Origin: Methylobacterium sp.
GTDB lineage: Bacteria > Pseudomonadota > Alphaproteobacteria > Rhizobiales > Beijerinckiaceae
Length of the DNA: 64,000 bases
Assembly (NCBI RefSeq): GCF_019745455.1
Contig: NZ_JAIETD010000042.1
Coordinates: 1 to 64,000, forward strand
Reading direction: 5' to 3'
The notes under the pieces are model-generated. The model was not told the DNA's origin. It ran no database searches and worked only from the letters and a program-made list of their open reading frames with translations. The stretch's first letter is position 1; each line of letters starts with the position of its first letter. A program made the translations under genes and the position numbers. Shown piece by piece: positions 17,400-26,392 of this stretch.

Positions 17400-18806
17400 A
17401 TGGCGGAGGGCGCCCACGAGATCATCATCATCAAACGCCACGGCGACCACGAGGAGGGTCACCACGGCGGCGCCTGGAAGATTGCGCTCGCCGATTTCAT
17501 GACGGCCATGATGGCGCTCTTCCTTGTGCTGTGGCTGATCGGCTCGACCACAAAGGAGACGAAGACTGCCATCGCCGAGTATTTCAACCCGGTGAAGCTT
17601 GCCGACGTCACCTTCGATCGCCGAGGTTTGCGCGACCCGCAGAACACGCCCGGCGAAGCGCCGAGCGAAGGCGAGCTCGGCAAGACGGATGGCGGCCACG
17701 GCGAGGGCGGCAAGGGGGACGGCAAGAGCGGCGATGGCAAGAGCGCCGGTGCTCCCGGCAGCCGCGCTCGCGAGGCTGCCCTGTTCCAGGACCCGTACTC
17801 CGTTCTCGCGCGGCTCGCCGCCGAGGTCGAGTCCGACCGTGCCGATTCCGCCGATGCCGTCGTGACAGAGGCCGGCCAACCCGGCATCAGCGGCGGCGAA
17901 GCGGCACGCGATCCCTTCGATCCGCTCTATTGGCAGGTGGCGTCGCTGCCCAAGAACCGGACCGACACCCCCGGTGCCGCCAATACCGTCGCGCCACCTC
18001 CCCAGGACGGCCGGCCGGATGCACGATCCGCGAACCACGGCGCCGTCGTCGCCAAGGCTGACACGGCCAGGACCACCGCAGCCAAAGGCGATACGGTGAA
18101 GGGTGATGCCATCAAGGCTGCTCCCATCCAGTTGGCAGCGGCGGGCGAATTGCTGCCCGTCCTGGCTAACGCGAAACCGGCCGATGCGGCGGCACCTCCG
18201 GTTCCTCGCGAGGCTGCGAAGGAACCGGCCGTCGAGTTTCGACGCGAGGCGGCTCCCGAGGTCGCAGCCCCGGCATTGGGCGAGCCCGTGAAGGAGGCCG
18301 CGAAGGATCCGGCCAAGGCGGCGGCCGATGCGGCCGAAGCCGCCGCGGTCGCGGAGATCCGGGCAGAGATCGCCAAGGCCATTTCCGGCCTCGGAACCGG
18401 GGCGCCGGCACCGCAGATGGATGTTCGGCGCTCCGGCGAGGGGATCCTGATCAGTCTCACCGACGAGGCCAATTTCAGCATGTTCTCGATCGGATCGGCG
18501 GAGCCGCAGGCCAAGGTGGTCAAGGCGCTCGAGCGGATCGCCAAGGTCATCAAGGATCGTCCCGGTCGGATCGTGGTTCGCGGCCACACAGACTCGCGGC
18601 CTTTCCGTTCCGAGACCTACGACAACTGGCGCCTGTCGTCAGCGCGCGCGCAGATGGCCTCCTACATGCTCGTCCGCGGCGGCGTCGAAGATGCTCGCCT
18701 GGAGCGCATCGAAGGCTATGCCGACCGGCTTCCGCGCAATGCCGCAGACCCGAAGGCGGCCGAGAACCGTCGCATCGAGATCCTTCTGCGGGGGCGGCCC
18801 GAGTGA
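17400..18806 (+). CDS. motB: Flagellar motor stator protein MotB
   Basis: Stator subunit that anchors the proton channel to peptidoglycan. The 468-residue product has a His-rich cytoplasmic start, one membrane helix with the channel aspartate at residue 32 (ALADFMTAMMALFLVLWLIG), a very long Ala/Pro/Lys linker (about residues 75-330), and an OmpA-type peptidoglycan-binding domain (IVVRGHTDSRPF, then NWRLSSARAQMASYML and AENRRIEILL). It is longer than enteric MotB because of the linker, as in rhizobia. The stop overlaps motC by four bases. Confidence 0.95.
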   Translation: MAEGAHEIIIIKRHGDHEEGHHGGAWKIALADFMTAMMALFLVLWLIGSTTKETKTAIAEYFNPVKLADVTFDRRGLRDPQNTPGEAPSEGELGKTDGGHGEGGKGDGKSGDGKSAGAPGSRAREAALFQDPYSVLARLAAEVESDRADSADAVVTEAGQPGISGGEAARDPFDPLYWQVASLPKNRTDTPGAANTVAPPPQDGRPDARSANHGAVVAKADTARTTAAKGDTVKGDAIKAAPIQLAAAGELLPVLANAKPADAAAPPVPREAAKEPAVEFRREAAPEVAAPALGEPVKEAAKDPAKAAADAAEAAAVAEIRAEIAKAISGLGTGAPAPQMDVRRSGEGILISLTDEANFSMFSIGSAEPQAKVVKALERIAKVIKDRPGRIVVRGHTDSRPFRSETYDNWRLSSARAQMASYMLVRGGVEDARLERIEGYADRLPRNAADPKAAENRRIEILLRGRPE

Positions 18807-20050
18807 GACTCCGCGCTCGATTCCCAGGCCTCGCCCCGCTGATTCTGGCGGTGCTGCCACTCGTGCCGGCGAGTGCCGCCGATTCGAAGGGCGAAGGCGA
18901 GGCGAAGGCGCCGACCGCGGCGATCGAGCCGCTACCGATCGCCGCTTACTCGGTGCCGATCGAACTCGTCCGCACGCTCCAGCTACTTCAAGACCGCATC
19001 GCCCTCGGCTCGACGCAGGCGTTCATCGGCCAGCGCGCATTGGTCCAGCACGCCGAGGAGCGGATGCTGGCGCTGCAGCCGGAGACCTGGGCCGAGCAGA
19101 AGAACGTCCGGGCGGCGGTGACCTTCGCGCTGAGCGGGGGCGGACCTGGGCTGATGCGCCACCTCGTCGCCTCCGGAAAGGCCGGCGACGCCGAGACGCC
19201 TCTCATCCTCGGCACCCTCGCGTATCTGGAGGGCCGCGAGAAGGAAGCGCGAACGCTTCTCTCTAAGATCGATCCCAATGCCGTGCCGGTCGGCCTCGGC
19301 GCCCAACTCGCCCTGGCACAGGCTGCTCTCGCGGCGAGCGTCGATCCGGCGCAATCGGTGCGCCTCCTCGACCTCGCCCGCCTCCTGGCGCCGGGAACGC
19401 TCGTCGAGGAGGGGGCACTCCGGCGCGAGATCTTCGTGCTCGCCCAGACCGGCGACCTCAAACGGTTCGAGGCCCTCGCGATCCAGTACCTCCGGCGTTT
19501 TCGTCACTCGGTCTATGCCGGAAACTTCCGGCAACGCTTCGCGGCGGCGCTGACCCGCCTCGACTTTGCCAGCGACGGCGCCCGCTTCGCCAAGCTTCAG
19601 GCGATGCTTGACGAGATCGAACCAGAGGGGCGGCGCGACATCTATCTCCTCGTTGCCCGCGCCGGGCTCGACCAGGGCAAGACCAGCACGGCCGTCTTCG
19701 CCGCCGAGCGGAGCATCACCCTCGCCGACCCGGCTTCGCCCTTCGCGGTGCGCGCCCGCCTCTATCGTGCGGCGGCCCTCCTCGCCGCGGAGGGGCATTT
19801 CGACCACAGCATCGAGACCCTGCGCACGACGGATCGTCGCGTGCTCGCGGATGCCGACCTCGTGCTCCTCGACGCCGCCCTCGCCATGGCGGCGGAGATC
19901 CGCTCCGTGCCCGCCGCCAAGGCAGAGGCGACGACGACCGTTCCCGACTCGGCGACTCCGAAACGTGCCCTGCCGATGCCGGCCTCCATCGCCCGCGCGC
20001 AGGGAATGATCGATCGGGTCGACGCGATGATGAATAGGAGCAGCCGGTGA
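18803..20050 (+). CDS. motC: Chemotaxis/motor protein MotC
   Basis: Periplasmic rhizobial motor protein that binds MotB and is folded with the help of MotE. The 415-residue protein has a signal peptide (LILAVLPLVPASAA), a characteristic block PIELVRTLQLLQDRIALGSTQ, and then helical TPR-like repeats through about residue 340. The tail is Ala/Thr-rich. It starts with GTG inside the motB stop (GTGA overlap) and is coupled to the fliK-like gene the same way. Presence of motC with motE points to the Hyphomicrobiales. Confidence 0.9.
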   Translation: MRLRARFPGLAPLILAVLPLVPASAADSKGEGEAKAPTAAIEPLPIAAYSVPIELVRTLQLLQDRIALGSTQAFIGQRALVQHAEERMLALQPETWAEQKNVRAAVTFALSGGGPGLMRHLVASGKAGDAETPLILGTLAYLEGREKEARTLLSKIDPNAVPVGLGAQLALAQAALAASVDPAQSVRLLDLARLLAPGTLVEEGALRREIFVLAQTGDLKRFEALAIQYLRRFRHSVYAGNFRQRFAAALTRLDFASDGARFAKLQAMLDEIEPEGRRDIYLLVARAGLDQGKTSTAVFAAERSITLADPASPFAVRARLYRAAALLAAEGHFDHSIETLRTTDRRVLADADLVLLDAALAMAAEIRSVPAAKAEATTTVPDSATPKRALPMPASIARAQGMIDRVDAMMNRSSR

Positions 20051-21723
20051 ATACGCTCGGTGCCAACCTTGCTTCCGTCCGATCCGGCCCCGAGTCTCCG
20101 GCGAGCCGGTCGGGGCGCGACGACGATAGCGCCGTGGCGTTCGGCGCGATGCTCGGCGCTCTGGCCGGAGATGGAGCGCCGGGTGCCAAGCCGGCCCCGG
20201 CCGAACTGGAGCCCGAAACACCGCCGCCTCCACCGACAGATGCCGCTCCCGCCTCGACGCTCCTCAAGGCCCTGGACGCCGCTACGTCGGTTCCGACGGG
20301 CGGCATTCCCGGCGGCATCGAGAACCTGTTGGGGCAGACCGCACAGCTCACCCTGATTGCGCCTCCATCCGTGGCATCGACCGCGGCCATGCGGCGGGGC
20401 GGGCCTGCGGCGGGCATCGCAATGGCGGGCCTGCACGAAAGGCTTCAGGTCACCGTCCTGTCCCAGGAAACCCACTTCGCGCCGGTGAAGCCGCACCCGG
20501 TGACACTGATGCCGGTGCTGCCAGCGGCTGCCGAGGACGTCGGAGCGGCCAACCTCATCGGATCCACGCAGCCGGGACAGGTCTCCGCTGCAGTCCGGCC
20601 GGACACGTCCGCCGTCGCCAACGCTGCAACGGCGTTCGATGCCCTTTCGCCCTCGCATCTTGTCTTGGCGGCAGCGTCTATCCAGCGGGCGTCGCCAGAG
20701 CCGGGAGGACCCGACCCAGCCATCGCCACGGTTTCATCCTCGACGGCAGCGAATCCCCTATCCGGCCTTGCGATAGCGCCGGGCATTCCGAACGGAGTCC
20801 AGGGCACCGCAGAGGCCGATCCCGCACAGCCGTCAGGCGTATCGCCAGGTGCTTCGACGGCCACCCCGGCGCAGTCCTCACAGGTTGATGCGTCCAGCGC
20901 TGAGACCCCCGCTCCCGCGACTGGCGTATCCGGCCTCGCAAAAGCGACTTCGCCAGGACCATCGGGCGGAAAGTCGGTAACGGCCGAGACTTCGCCTTCG
21001 AACGACGATACCGAACGGCCCATGGCAAGCCCGGCATCGCAGGCGAATGCTGTCCGGTCTGTTCGTCCCGGATCACTGGAAGCGTCACCCGACGACCGGA
21101 ACGGACGCCGGTCGGAAGACGCGAAACCCGTCATCGCCGCAACCGTGATTCAGGGCGCGCCTGCGTCGTCAGCGCCGCAGACCCTCCAGATGCCTTCGAT
21201 CCCGATGCCTTCGCTCCAGGTGGCCGAGGCCGTGCTGGCCGAGGTCGGCCGTCTGCCGGGCGTGAGCGGTCCGGTCATCCAGTCTGGTGCCGAAGGACCG
21301 CTGCGGATCCTTACAATCCAGCTTCGCCCGGACGATCTCGGCACCGTCGTGGTGCGGATGCGCCTGCGCGGCGACCAGCTCGAGATGAGCCTTCACGCGA
21401 GCCGCGAGGAGACCGCCTCCCTCCTGCGCAGCGACGGCGCGGCCCTTGACGATCTTCTCAGAAGCGCCGGCTACCAGCCGGACCTCGTCACCGTCACCTC
21501 CGGGCGCGGCGAGGGGGCCGGTGCCGCTGACCCGGCGCGCGGCGGTGCTGCGGGCTCCTCGGCGCAGGGCGGATCGAACAGCGATCCCCGCCACGCCAAT
21601 TCCGATCAATCCGGGCGCCGCCAGCCCGAACCCCGCGACCCGGAGCGTGCGGGCATCTCGAGGGACAGGACGAGCGATGAGACGAACTCTGTCGGTTCTG
21701 GCCGTCTCGGCCGCTATCTCTAG
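20047..21723 (+). CDS. fliK: Flagellar hook-length control protein FliK (MotD-like)
   Basis: Measures hook length and switches export specificity. The 558-residue product is mostly low-complexity Pro/Ala/Ser/Thr, as expected for the ruler part, and has one conserved block near residues 415-490: RILTIQLRPDDLGTVVVRMR, then LEMSLHASREETASLLRSDG and LDDLLRSAGY. That is the FliK C-terminal domain. GTG start; GTGA overlap with motC. In rhizobia this position holds the gene once called motD, now fliK. The last 47 bases overlap the muramidase gene in another frame. Confidence 0.88.
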   Translation: MNTLGANLASVRSGPESPASRSGRDDDSAVAFGAMLGALAGDGAPGAKPAPAELEPETPPPPPTDAAPASTLLKALDAATSVPTGGIPGGIENLLGQTAQLTLIAPPSVASTAAMRRGGPAAGIAMAGLHERLQVTVLSQETHFAPVKPHPVTLMPVLPAAAEDVGAANLIGSTQPGQVSAAVRPDTSAVANAATAFDALSPSHLVLAAASIQRASPEPGGPDPAIATVSSSTAANPLSGLAIAPGIPNGVQGTAEADPAQPSGVSPGASTATPAQSSQVDASSAETPAPATGVSGLAKATSPGPSGGKSVTAETSPSNDDTERPMASPASQANAVRSVRPGSLEASPDDRNGRRSEDAKPVIAATVIQGAPASSAPQTLQMPSIPMPSLQVAEAVLAEVGRLPGVSGPVIQSGAEGPLRILTIQLRPDDLGTVVVRMRLRGDQLEMSLHASREETASLLRSDGAALDDLLRSAGYQPDLVTVTSGRGEGAGAADPARGGAAGSSAQGGSNSDPRHANSDQSGRRQPEPRDPERAGISRDRTSDETNSVGSGRLGRYL

Positions 21724-22234
21724 CGCCCCGGCGCCAGCGGCGGCCACCAATGTGTGCGAGCGCGAGATGGCAGGCGCCTCGGCCAAGCACGGCGTGCCCC
21801 TGGGCGTCCTCTACGCCGTCGGCCTGACCGAGAGCGGCAACAAGGGCTCACTGCAGCCCTACGCGATGAATATCGCCGGCAAATCCTATTTCGGGTCGAG
21901 CGCCGCCGACGTGATGCAGCGGCTCGCCCTGGCTCAGCGCAGCGGGGTCAAGCTCGTCGATCTCGGCTGCATGCAGATCAACCACCATTACCACCGGTCG
22001 CGGTTCACCTCGCTCGAAGGCATGATCGACCCGCGCCAGAACGTCGAATACGCCACCGTCTTCCTGAAGGAGCTGAAGGCGCGTGAAGGAAGCTGGACCC
22101 TCGCCGTCGCGCGCTACCATGCCGGGCCCAACAACAATCCCGCGCAGAAGATCTATGTCTGCCGCGTCATCGGCAACATGGTCGCGACCGGCTTTGGACA
22201 ATGGACCCCAAATGCCCGGAGCTTCTGCAAGTAG
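21677..22234 (+). CDS. Lytic transglycosylase (SLT domain), flagellar-linked
   Basis: Cuts peptidoglycan glycan strands; next to flagellar genes it probably opens the wall for rod assembly. The 185-residue product has a signal peptide (LSVLAVSAAISSAPAPAAA), then an SLT fold with the catalytic Glu in GVLYAVGLTESGN, the downstream DLGCMQINHHYH segment, and YNVARYHAG-type end (LAVARYHAGPNNNP). The start lies 47 bases inside fliK in another frame, so the two are probably translationally coupled. Dedicated flagellar muramidases replace the FlgJ lyase in many alphaproteobacteria. Confidence 0.85.
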   Translation: MRRTLSVLAVSAAISSAPAPAAATNVCEREMAGASAKHGVPLGVLYAVGLTESGNKGSLQPYAMNIAGKSYFGSSAADVMQRLALAQRSGVKLVDLGCMQINHHYHRSRFTSLEGMIDPRQNVEYATVFLKELKAREGSWTLAVARYHAGPNNNPAQKIYVCRVIGNMVATGFGQWTPNARSFCK

Positions 22235-22253
22235 ATCGATGCTGAACGGGCGC

Positions 22254-22937
22254 TCAGCCGATGAAGGTGTAGCCGATGAAGCGCTTGGCCTCGATCGGGT
22301 CGTAGCCAAGCCGCGTGCTGAGCTTCTTGCGCAGCTTGCTCACGTGGCCCTCGATTACGCTTTCCTCGACGCCGTTGCTGTAGACGCCGTAGACCACGTT
22401 GTAGATCTGCGTCTTCGTCATCCGGCGCCCCTTGTTGCGGACGAGGCATTCGAGGATGTGACGTTCGCGCCGGGGCAGGGCGAGGACCTCGCCGTCGATC
22501 TCGGGATCACGTCCGTCGAAATAGACTTTGAGGCGGTCGGTCGAGGCCGATTTCTCGCCCACCTGCGGCAGGCCGCCATTGACCCGCCGCCAGATCGCTT
22601 CGGATCGCGCCAGGATTTCGCGGACATGGACGGGCTTCGGCAGCACGTCGTCAATGCCGGCATCAAGGAGGACCAGGGTGTCGTCGAGATTGCGCACGTC
22701 GCTCAGCGCGATGATCGGCGCGCGCGACAGCTTGCGGATCGCGCTGGCGCATTTGGCGCGCTCCTCGAAGTCTCCGAGGAGAAATCCCTGGATTGCTTCC
22801 CTGTCGCCGCGCGACGAGGCCTGGAACCAGCTGGCGAACTCATCCGGTGCGAGGCCAAGGGACGAGATGCCCTCTCGATCGAATCTGGCCTTGTACCCGG
22901 CATTCACTGATTGCCGCGCATCGACCAGGATGTACAT
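22254..22937 (-). CDS. ftcR: Flagellar transcriptional regulator FtcR/Rem type
   Basis: OmpR-type regulator that in Brucella (FtcR) and Sinorhizobium (Rem) activates flagellar genes. The 227-residue product begins MYILVDARQSVNAGYKARFD, has a receiver-like domain without the classic Asp-Asp pair (LSDVRNLDDTLVLLDAGIDDVLPKPVHVREI), and a winged-helix C-terminus (LPRRERHILECLVRNKGRRMTKTQIYNVVYG, then ESVIEGHVSKLRKKL). The C-terminal residues GYTFIG end the wing. It is alone on its strand, convergent with the muramidase gene, with a long 5' region holding two dyads. Confidence 0.9.
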   Translation of the reverse strand: MYILVDARQSVNAGYKARFDREGISSLGLAPDEFASWFQASSRGDREAIQGFLLGDFEERAKCASAIRKLSRAPIIALSDVRNLDDTLVLLDAGIDDVLPKPVHVREILARSEAIWRRVNGGLPQVGEKSASTDRLKVYFDGRDPEIDGEVLALPRRERHILECLVRNKGRRMTKTQIYNVVYGVYSNGVEESVIEGHVSKLRKKLSTRLGYDPIEAKRFIGYTFIG

Positions 22938-23028
22938 CGTCGATCTCTCCGGTTCCTACGCAACCGTCATCGTGACCTAAGCAACTCTCGCGACCGATCC
23001 GAGGGAATGCCGCTTTAATGGAGCGGCA

Positions 23029-23051
23029 ACAATGCTTCGTCACAGCATTGT
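23029..23051. promoter_or_regulatory. Dyad symmetry upstream of ftcR (candidate operator)
   Basis: Perfect inverted repeat with 8-base arms and a 7-base spacer (TCGTCAC), about 92 bases upstream of the ftcR ATG. It has no T tract, so it is not an obvious terminator. Binding by a dimeric regulator, including FtcR itself, is an inference from position only. Confidence 0.4.
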
Positions 23052-23186
23052 CGTGCGAATGACGCTGCCCACATCGAGCTATCGCCCCACTGGATTGCAG
23101 ATGGGTATAGACCGCAACTTCGTGAACATTCGCCCACGCCTTTGCTGCCCAGCATCTACTCGCAGATGCGATTCGACGATTTAACC

Positions 23187-23210
23187 TATGAATGTCGCCG
23201 GGCATTCATA
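23187..23210. promoter_or_regulatory. Second dyad in the ftcR upstream region
   Basis: Perfect 8-base arms with an 8-base spacer. It lies about 250 bases upstream of ftcR and about 136 bases beyond the stop of the unknown flagellar gene that ends at 23346, so it could be an operator or a transcript-end structure. Confidence 0.35.
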
Positions 23211-23345
23211 TGGTCAATCCAATTCGGAGCACCGGGTCAGACAAATCGCGTTTCCGACTCAAAAAACTCGCCATCTATGGGCAAGCAGCGAGGTTTGTTC
23301 AACTAACAGTCGAAAACCAGGTTCGCCGCTCGCGGGAGCCGAGGT

Positions 23346-23801
23346 TCAAGCCGCGGCCGGCCGCAGTCGAGCATCCGCCAGTGCGCTCGCGAAGCCGTCG
23401 AGGTTGAACTGCGACGGGCTTTGGTCTGCCAGGATGCGCTGAATCGCAACGCCGACATAAACGCCGTCGAGGATCAGCTTGAAGAAGACCGTCACGGGCT
23501 TCGTCACGAACTCCATGTCGAGGACGACGGTCAGCGAGCGGCCCCAGTCGAACCGGATGTCGGCGCCGTCGGCATAGGCGATCGTTGCCTCCTTGAAGAA
23601 AGGCTCTGCGGAGGAGGCCACCAGGTCGGCGATGTTGCCGTGGCGCTCGCCCTTGACCCAGCCGATCAGGATGCCGCCGTCGAGGAGGCAAAGTTCGGCG
23701 ATGAAGTCGCGGATCGCCGTTGCGAAGACGCGCTCGGCCGCTCCGAGCACATCGTCGTCCCTCAAAGGTTCGCCGTCTGACGAGCGCGGAAGTGCTGTCA
23801 T
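23346..23801 (-). CDS. Unknown protein at the end of the motA-flhB cluster
   Basis: A 151-residue soluble protein that I do not recognise. It has no signal peptide. The central part alternates hydrophobic and acidic residues (LCLLDGGILIGWVKGERHGN, then FEWGRSL-like DIRFDWGRSLTVVLDMEF), and the end is Ala-rich. Its ATG overlaps the flhB stop by four bases, so it is translated with flhB and probably has a flagellar role, but nothing in the sequence states which. Confidence 0.7.
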   Translation of the reverse strand: MTALPRSSDGEPLRDDDVLGAAERVFATAIRDFIAELCLLDGGILIGWVKGERHGNIADLVASSAEPFFKEATIAYADGADIRFDWGRSLTVVLDMEFVTKPVTVFFKLILDGVYVGVAIQRILADQSPSQFNLDGFASALADARLRPAAA

Positions 23802-24865
23802 GTACGGGTCCTCGCGAACAGGAAGAACAGGATCTGGGCCACTGCGCTGTAGAACTCCGCGGGGATCATCCGGTCGACCTCCACACTGTCGTACAGGGAC
23901 CTTGCGAGAGGCTTGTCTTCCACGACGGGAACGCCGTTCGCCTCTGCAATTTCTCGGATGCGAAGGGCGAGAAGGTCCTTACCCTTGGCGAGCACGAGGG
24001 GAGCGGGCTGTTCTTCTCGGTTGTAACGCAGGGCGATGGCATAGTGAGTCGGGTTGGCGATCACCACGGTGGCCTCTTTCACCGCCGAGAGCATGCGTTT
24101 GCGTGACCGGTCCTGCGCCAGAGAGCGCAGGCGACTCTTGATCAGGGGGTCGCCCTCGCTCTGCTTGTGCTCGTCCTTGATGTCCTGGTGGGACATCCTG
24201 AGCGACCGCTGCCAGCGAAGGCGCGACCAGACCAAATCGGCCGCCACGATTACGATGGTGGCGATACTGACGACCGAGATCAGCCGGATCGAGACCGTGA
24301 GGATCAGGTCGGGGATCTGGCTCGGATCGGAGAACATGGCATTCATGGCTTTGTTGCCCTCCGAGCGCAGGAGCAGCAGGGCGACGAGTGAAACCGATAA
24401 AAATTTAAAGACCGATTTCAGAAATTCGATTTGACCTTCCTTGCCGAAGATCCGTCCCCAGCCCTTCGCCAGCGATACCCGTGACCATTGCGGTCGGATC
24501 CGCTCGCCGACGAGGCTCGGGACGTTCTGGAGGAGGGATGCCGCAAGGCCGCAGAGCCCGAGGATCGCCAGGATCGGGACGAGGAAGCGGGCCACCGCGA
24601 GGGCGGTGCCCTGGAACAGCATCGCGGCGTCCTGGCTGTTTTCCAGCGCAAAGCCCCGCGGATGGTCGAGCAGGGGGGACAGGTCTCGAACAAGCGGCCC
24701 GACCCCGTCGCGGACGACGAAGCTCAGGGCGATGAGGAGCCCGAGAATCGATGCGAAGATGGGTGCTTCGCGGGAGAAGGGGACATTGCCCTTCTCGACG
24801 GCATCCCGAATCTTGCGTTCGGTCGCCGCTTCGGTCTTGCTTTCGGGATCGTGATCATCCGACAC
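23798..24865 (-). CDS. flhB: Flagellar export switch protein FlhB
   Basis: Export-gate protein that switches substrate class by autocleavage. The 355-residue protein has a Lys/Glu-rich N-terminus (SKTEAATERKIRDAVEKGNVPFSRE), four membrane helices, and the cytoplasmic domain with the cleavage site NPTH (VVIANPTHYAIALRY) and the AVVEDKPLARSLY-type segment (VPVVEDKPLARSLYDSVEVDRMIP). It lies 38 bases after fliG and is coupled to the unknown gene downstream. Confidence 0.97.
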   Translation of the reverse strand: MSDDHDPESKTEAATERKIRDAVEKGNVPFSREAPIFASILGLLIALSFVVRDGVGPLVRDLSPLLDHPRGFALENSQDAAMLFQGTALAVARFLVPILAILGLCGLAASLLQNVPSLVGERIRPQWSRVSLAKGWGRIFGKEGQIEFLKSVFKFLSVSLVALLLLRSEGNKAMNAMFSDPSQIPDLILTVSIRLISVVSIATIVIVAADLVWSRLRWQRSLRMSHQDIKDEHKQSEGDPLIKSRLRSLAQDRSRKRMLSAVKEATVVIANPTHYAIALRYNREEQPAPLVLAKGKDLLALRIREIAEANGVPVVEDKPLARSLYDSVEVDRMIPAEFYSAVAQILFFLFARTRT

Positions 24866-24903
24866 GGGACGGGCCCGGCCGCATGGTCAGGGTCGCCGTG
24901 GCC

Positions 24904-25935
24904 TCAGCGGATGAGGGCCTCAACCTCGCCTCCCGCATTGATCTCGATCTCGCCGCGGCCCGCCATCTCCATGGCAAGGTCGGTGATGCTGCGGCGCGCC
25001 TCCATGACGTCCTTCGCCGCGGCGGGCTCGCCGCCATTGAGCTCGTGCTCGACCATGCGCCGCACGCGGGCGGAGAGAGCGCCCAGTACCACGTTGCGGA
25101 ACTCGGCATCCGTGCCCTTGAGCGCGAGGACGAGGCGGTCGTTCGGCACGGAATCGAACAGGCTCGTCCTCGCGCGCGGAGCCAGCTTGACGATGTCGTC
25201 GAAAGTGAAGAGCAGCCCCTTGAGGATCTCGACCGATTTCGGCCGCGACTCGCCCAGACTCGTCAGCACCTCGTCGATCTGGGTGCGCTCCATCTTGTTG
25301 ATGATGTCCGCCATCTTGGCGTGGGTATCGGCGCCCGAGTTGCGCGATCCGTTGATCAGGAAATCCTCGAGAAGCCCCTTCTCGATGGCTTGGCGGACCT
25401 CGTCGACGATCGGCTTGAACGACAGCATCCGCCGCATGATGGTGTTGCGCAGAGCTTCCGGAAGGTGAGCCATCACCTTGGCGGCGGCACTCGGCTTGAT
25501 CTTCGAGAGGACGAGAGCGGCCGTCTGCGGATGCTCCTTGACGAGGTAGCTCGCCAGCATCGTCTCCGATACGGTCGACATCCGTTCCCAGACTGACCTG
25601 GTCACGTCGCCCCGCAGGTCGGCGAGGATATCCGAGAGCTGGTCGGCCGGAAGGAGGCCGGTGAGCAGCTTCTCGACCTCCTGAAGAGTGCCGACAAGGC
25701 TGCCGCCCGCCGAGAACTCGCCGGAGAAGGTCTCGACGATGGTGTCGAGCTGGTTCGAACTCACCGCCCCGAGCTGGGTCGCCGATCGGGTGATCTGGCG
25801 GATCTCCTCCGGCTCGAAATACTTGAGCAACCGGCCGGCCGCCGGCTTCCCCATGGCCAGGAGCAGCGCCGCGACCTCGTCCACCGGATTGAGCTGCCGG
25901 AGATTGCCCTGAACCTTGGCCGGAAGAGTGGACAT
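24904..25935 (-). CDS. fliG: Flagellar motor switch protein FliG
   Basis: C-ring protein that couples to FliF and takes torque from MotA. The 343-residue product has the FliG N domain, the middle-domain EHPQ motif (LVKEHPQTAALVLSKIKPSAAAKVM) and a C-terminal domain with charged torque helices (RTSLFDSVPNDRLVLALKGTD, then LSARVRRMVEHEL). fliG is 5.5 kb or more away from its partner fliF, on the opposite strand. Confidence 0.96.
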   Translation of the reverse strand: MSTLPAKVQGNLRQLNPVDEVAALLLAMGKPAAGRLLKYFEPEEIRQITRSATQLGAVSSNQLDTIVETFSGEFSAGGSLVGTLQEVEKLLTGLLPADQLSDILADLRGDVTRSVWERMSTVSETMLASYLVKEHPQTAALVLSKIKPSAAAKVMAHLPEALRNTIMRRMLSFKPIVDEVRQAIEKGLLEDFLINGSRNSGADTHAKMADIINKMERTQIDEVLTSLGESRPKSVEILKGLLFTFDDIVKLAPRARTSLFDSVPNDRLVLALKGTDAEFRNVVLGALSARVRRMVEHELNGGEPAAAKDVMEARRSITDLAMEMAGRGEIEINAGGEVEALIR

Positions 25936-25951
25936 CGCCTGCTTTCAGCCC

Positions 25952-26317
25952 TCAGCCATTATGGCCGGAATCGGCCGGACCGACGATCTCGGTCAAGGAA
26001 ACGCCGAAGCGGGAATTGTCCTCCTCGACGACCACGATCTCGCCGCGGGCGACGACCCGGCCGTTGACGGTGATGTCGACCGGCTCGCCGACACGGTGGT
26101 CGAGGGGCACGATGGCGCCGCGTCCGAGCTTCATCAGGTCTGCCACCGGCATGGTCGCCGACCCGAGCACCACCTGGATCAGCACCGGGATGCGCAGGAT
26201 CGAATCCAGGTTGCGACCGTCGCCGACCCGGGGCTCTCCGTCGCTGGAAATGCTCGGGAAAGACGGAGTTGCGCCGGTAGGGACGGCGCTGGCGCTGTCG
26301 AAGGGGCTGTCGCTCAT
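25952..26317 (-). CDS. fliN: Flagellar motor switch protein FliN
   Basis: C-ring protein at the base of the switch. The 121-residue product has a Ser/Pro-rich start and the SpoA domain: IPVLIQVVLGSATMPVADLM, then LGRGAIVPLDHRVGEPVDI and VNGRVVARGEIVVVEEDN. The ATG at 26317 is chosen over a TTG at 26350. It lies between fliG and the small membrane-protein gene. Confidence 0.95.
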   Translation of the reverse strand: MSDSPFDSASAVPTGATPSFPSISSDGEPRVGDGRNLDSILRIPVLIQVVLGSATMPVADLMKLGRGAIVPLDHRVGEPVDITVNGRVVARGEIVVVEEDNSRFGVSLTEIVGPADSGHNG

Positions 26318-26392
26318 CGGCCGCTCATTGGGTTTCAAAAGATTTTGCAATGTGTGGGGCTTGTTCGTTCAAGGCCAGAACATCCGGTGCCA

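Larger units (their letters stand above)
22938..23345. other. 408-base intergenic region upstream of ftcR with two dyads
   Basis: No ORF in this stretch looks like a gene. It contains two perfect 8-bp dyads: ACAATGCT at 23029-23036 with AGCATTGT at 23044-23051 (7-base spacer), and TATGAATG at 23187-23194 with CATTCATA at 23203-23210 (8-base spacer). The first is about 92 bases upstream of the ftcR start. The region is AT-richer than its surroundings and is a plausible promoter/operator region for the flagellar regulator. Confidence 0.6.
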
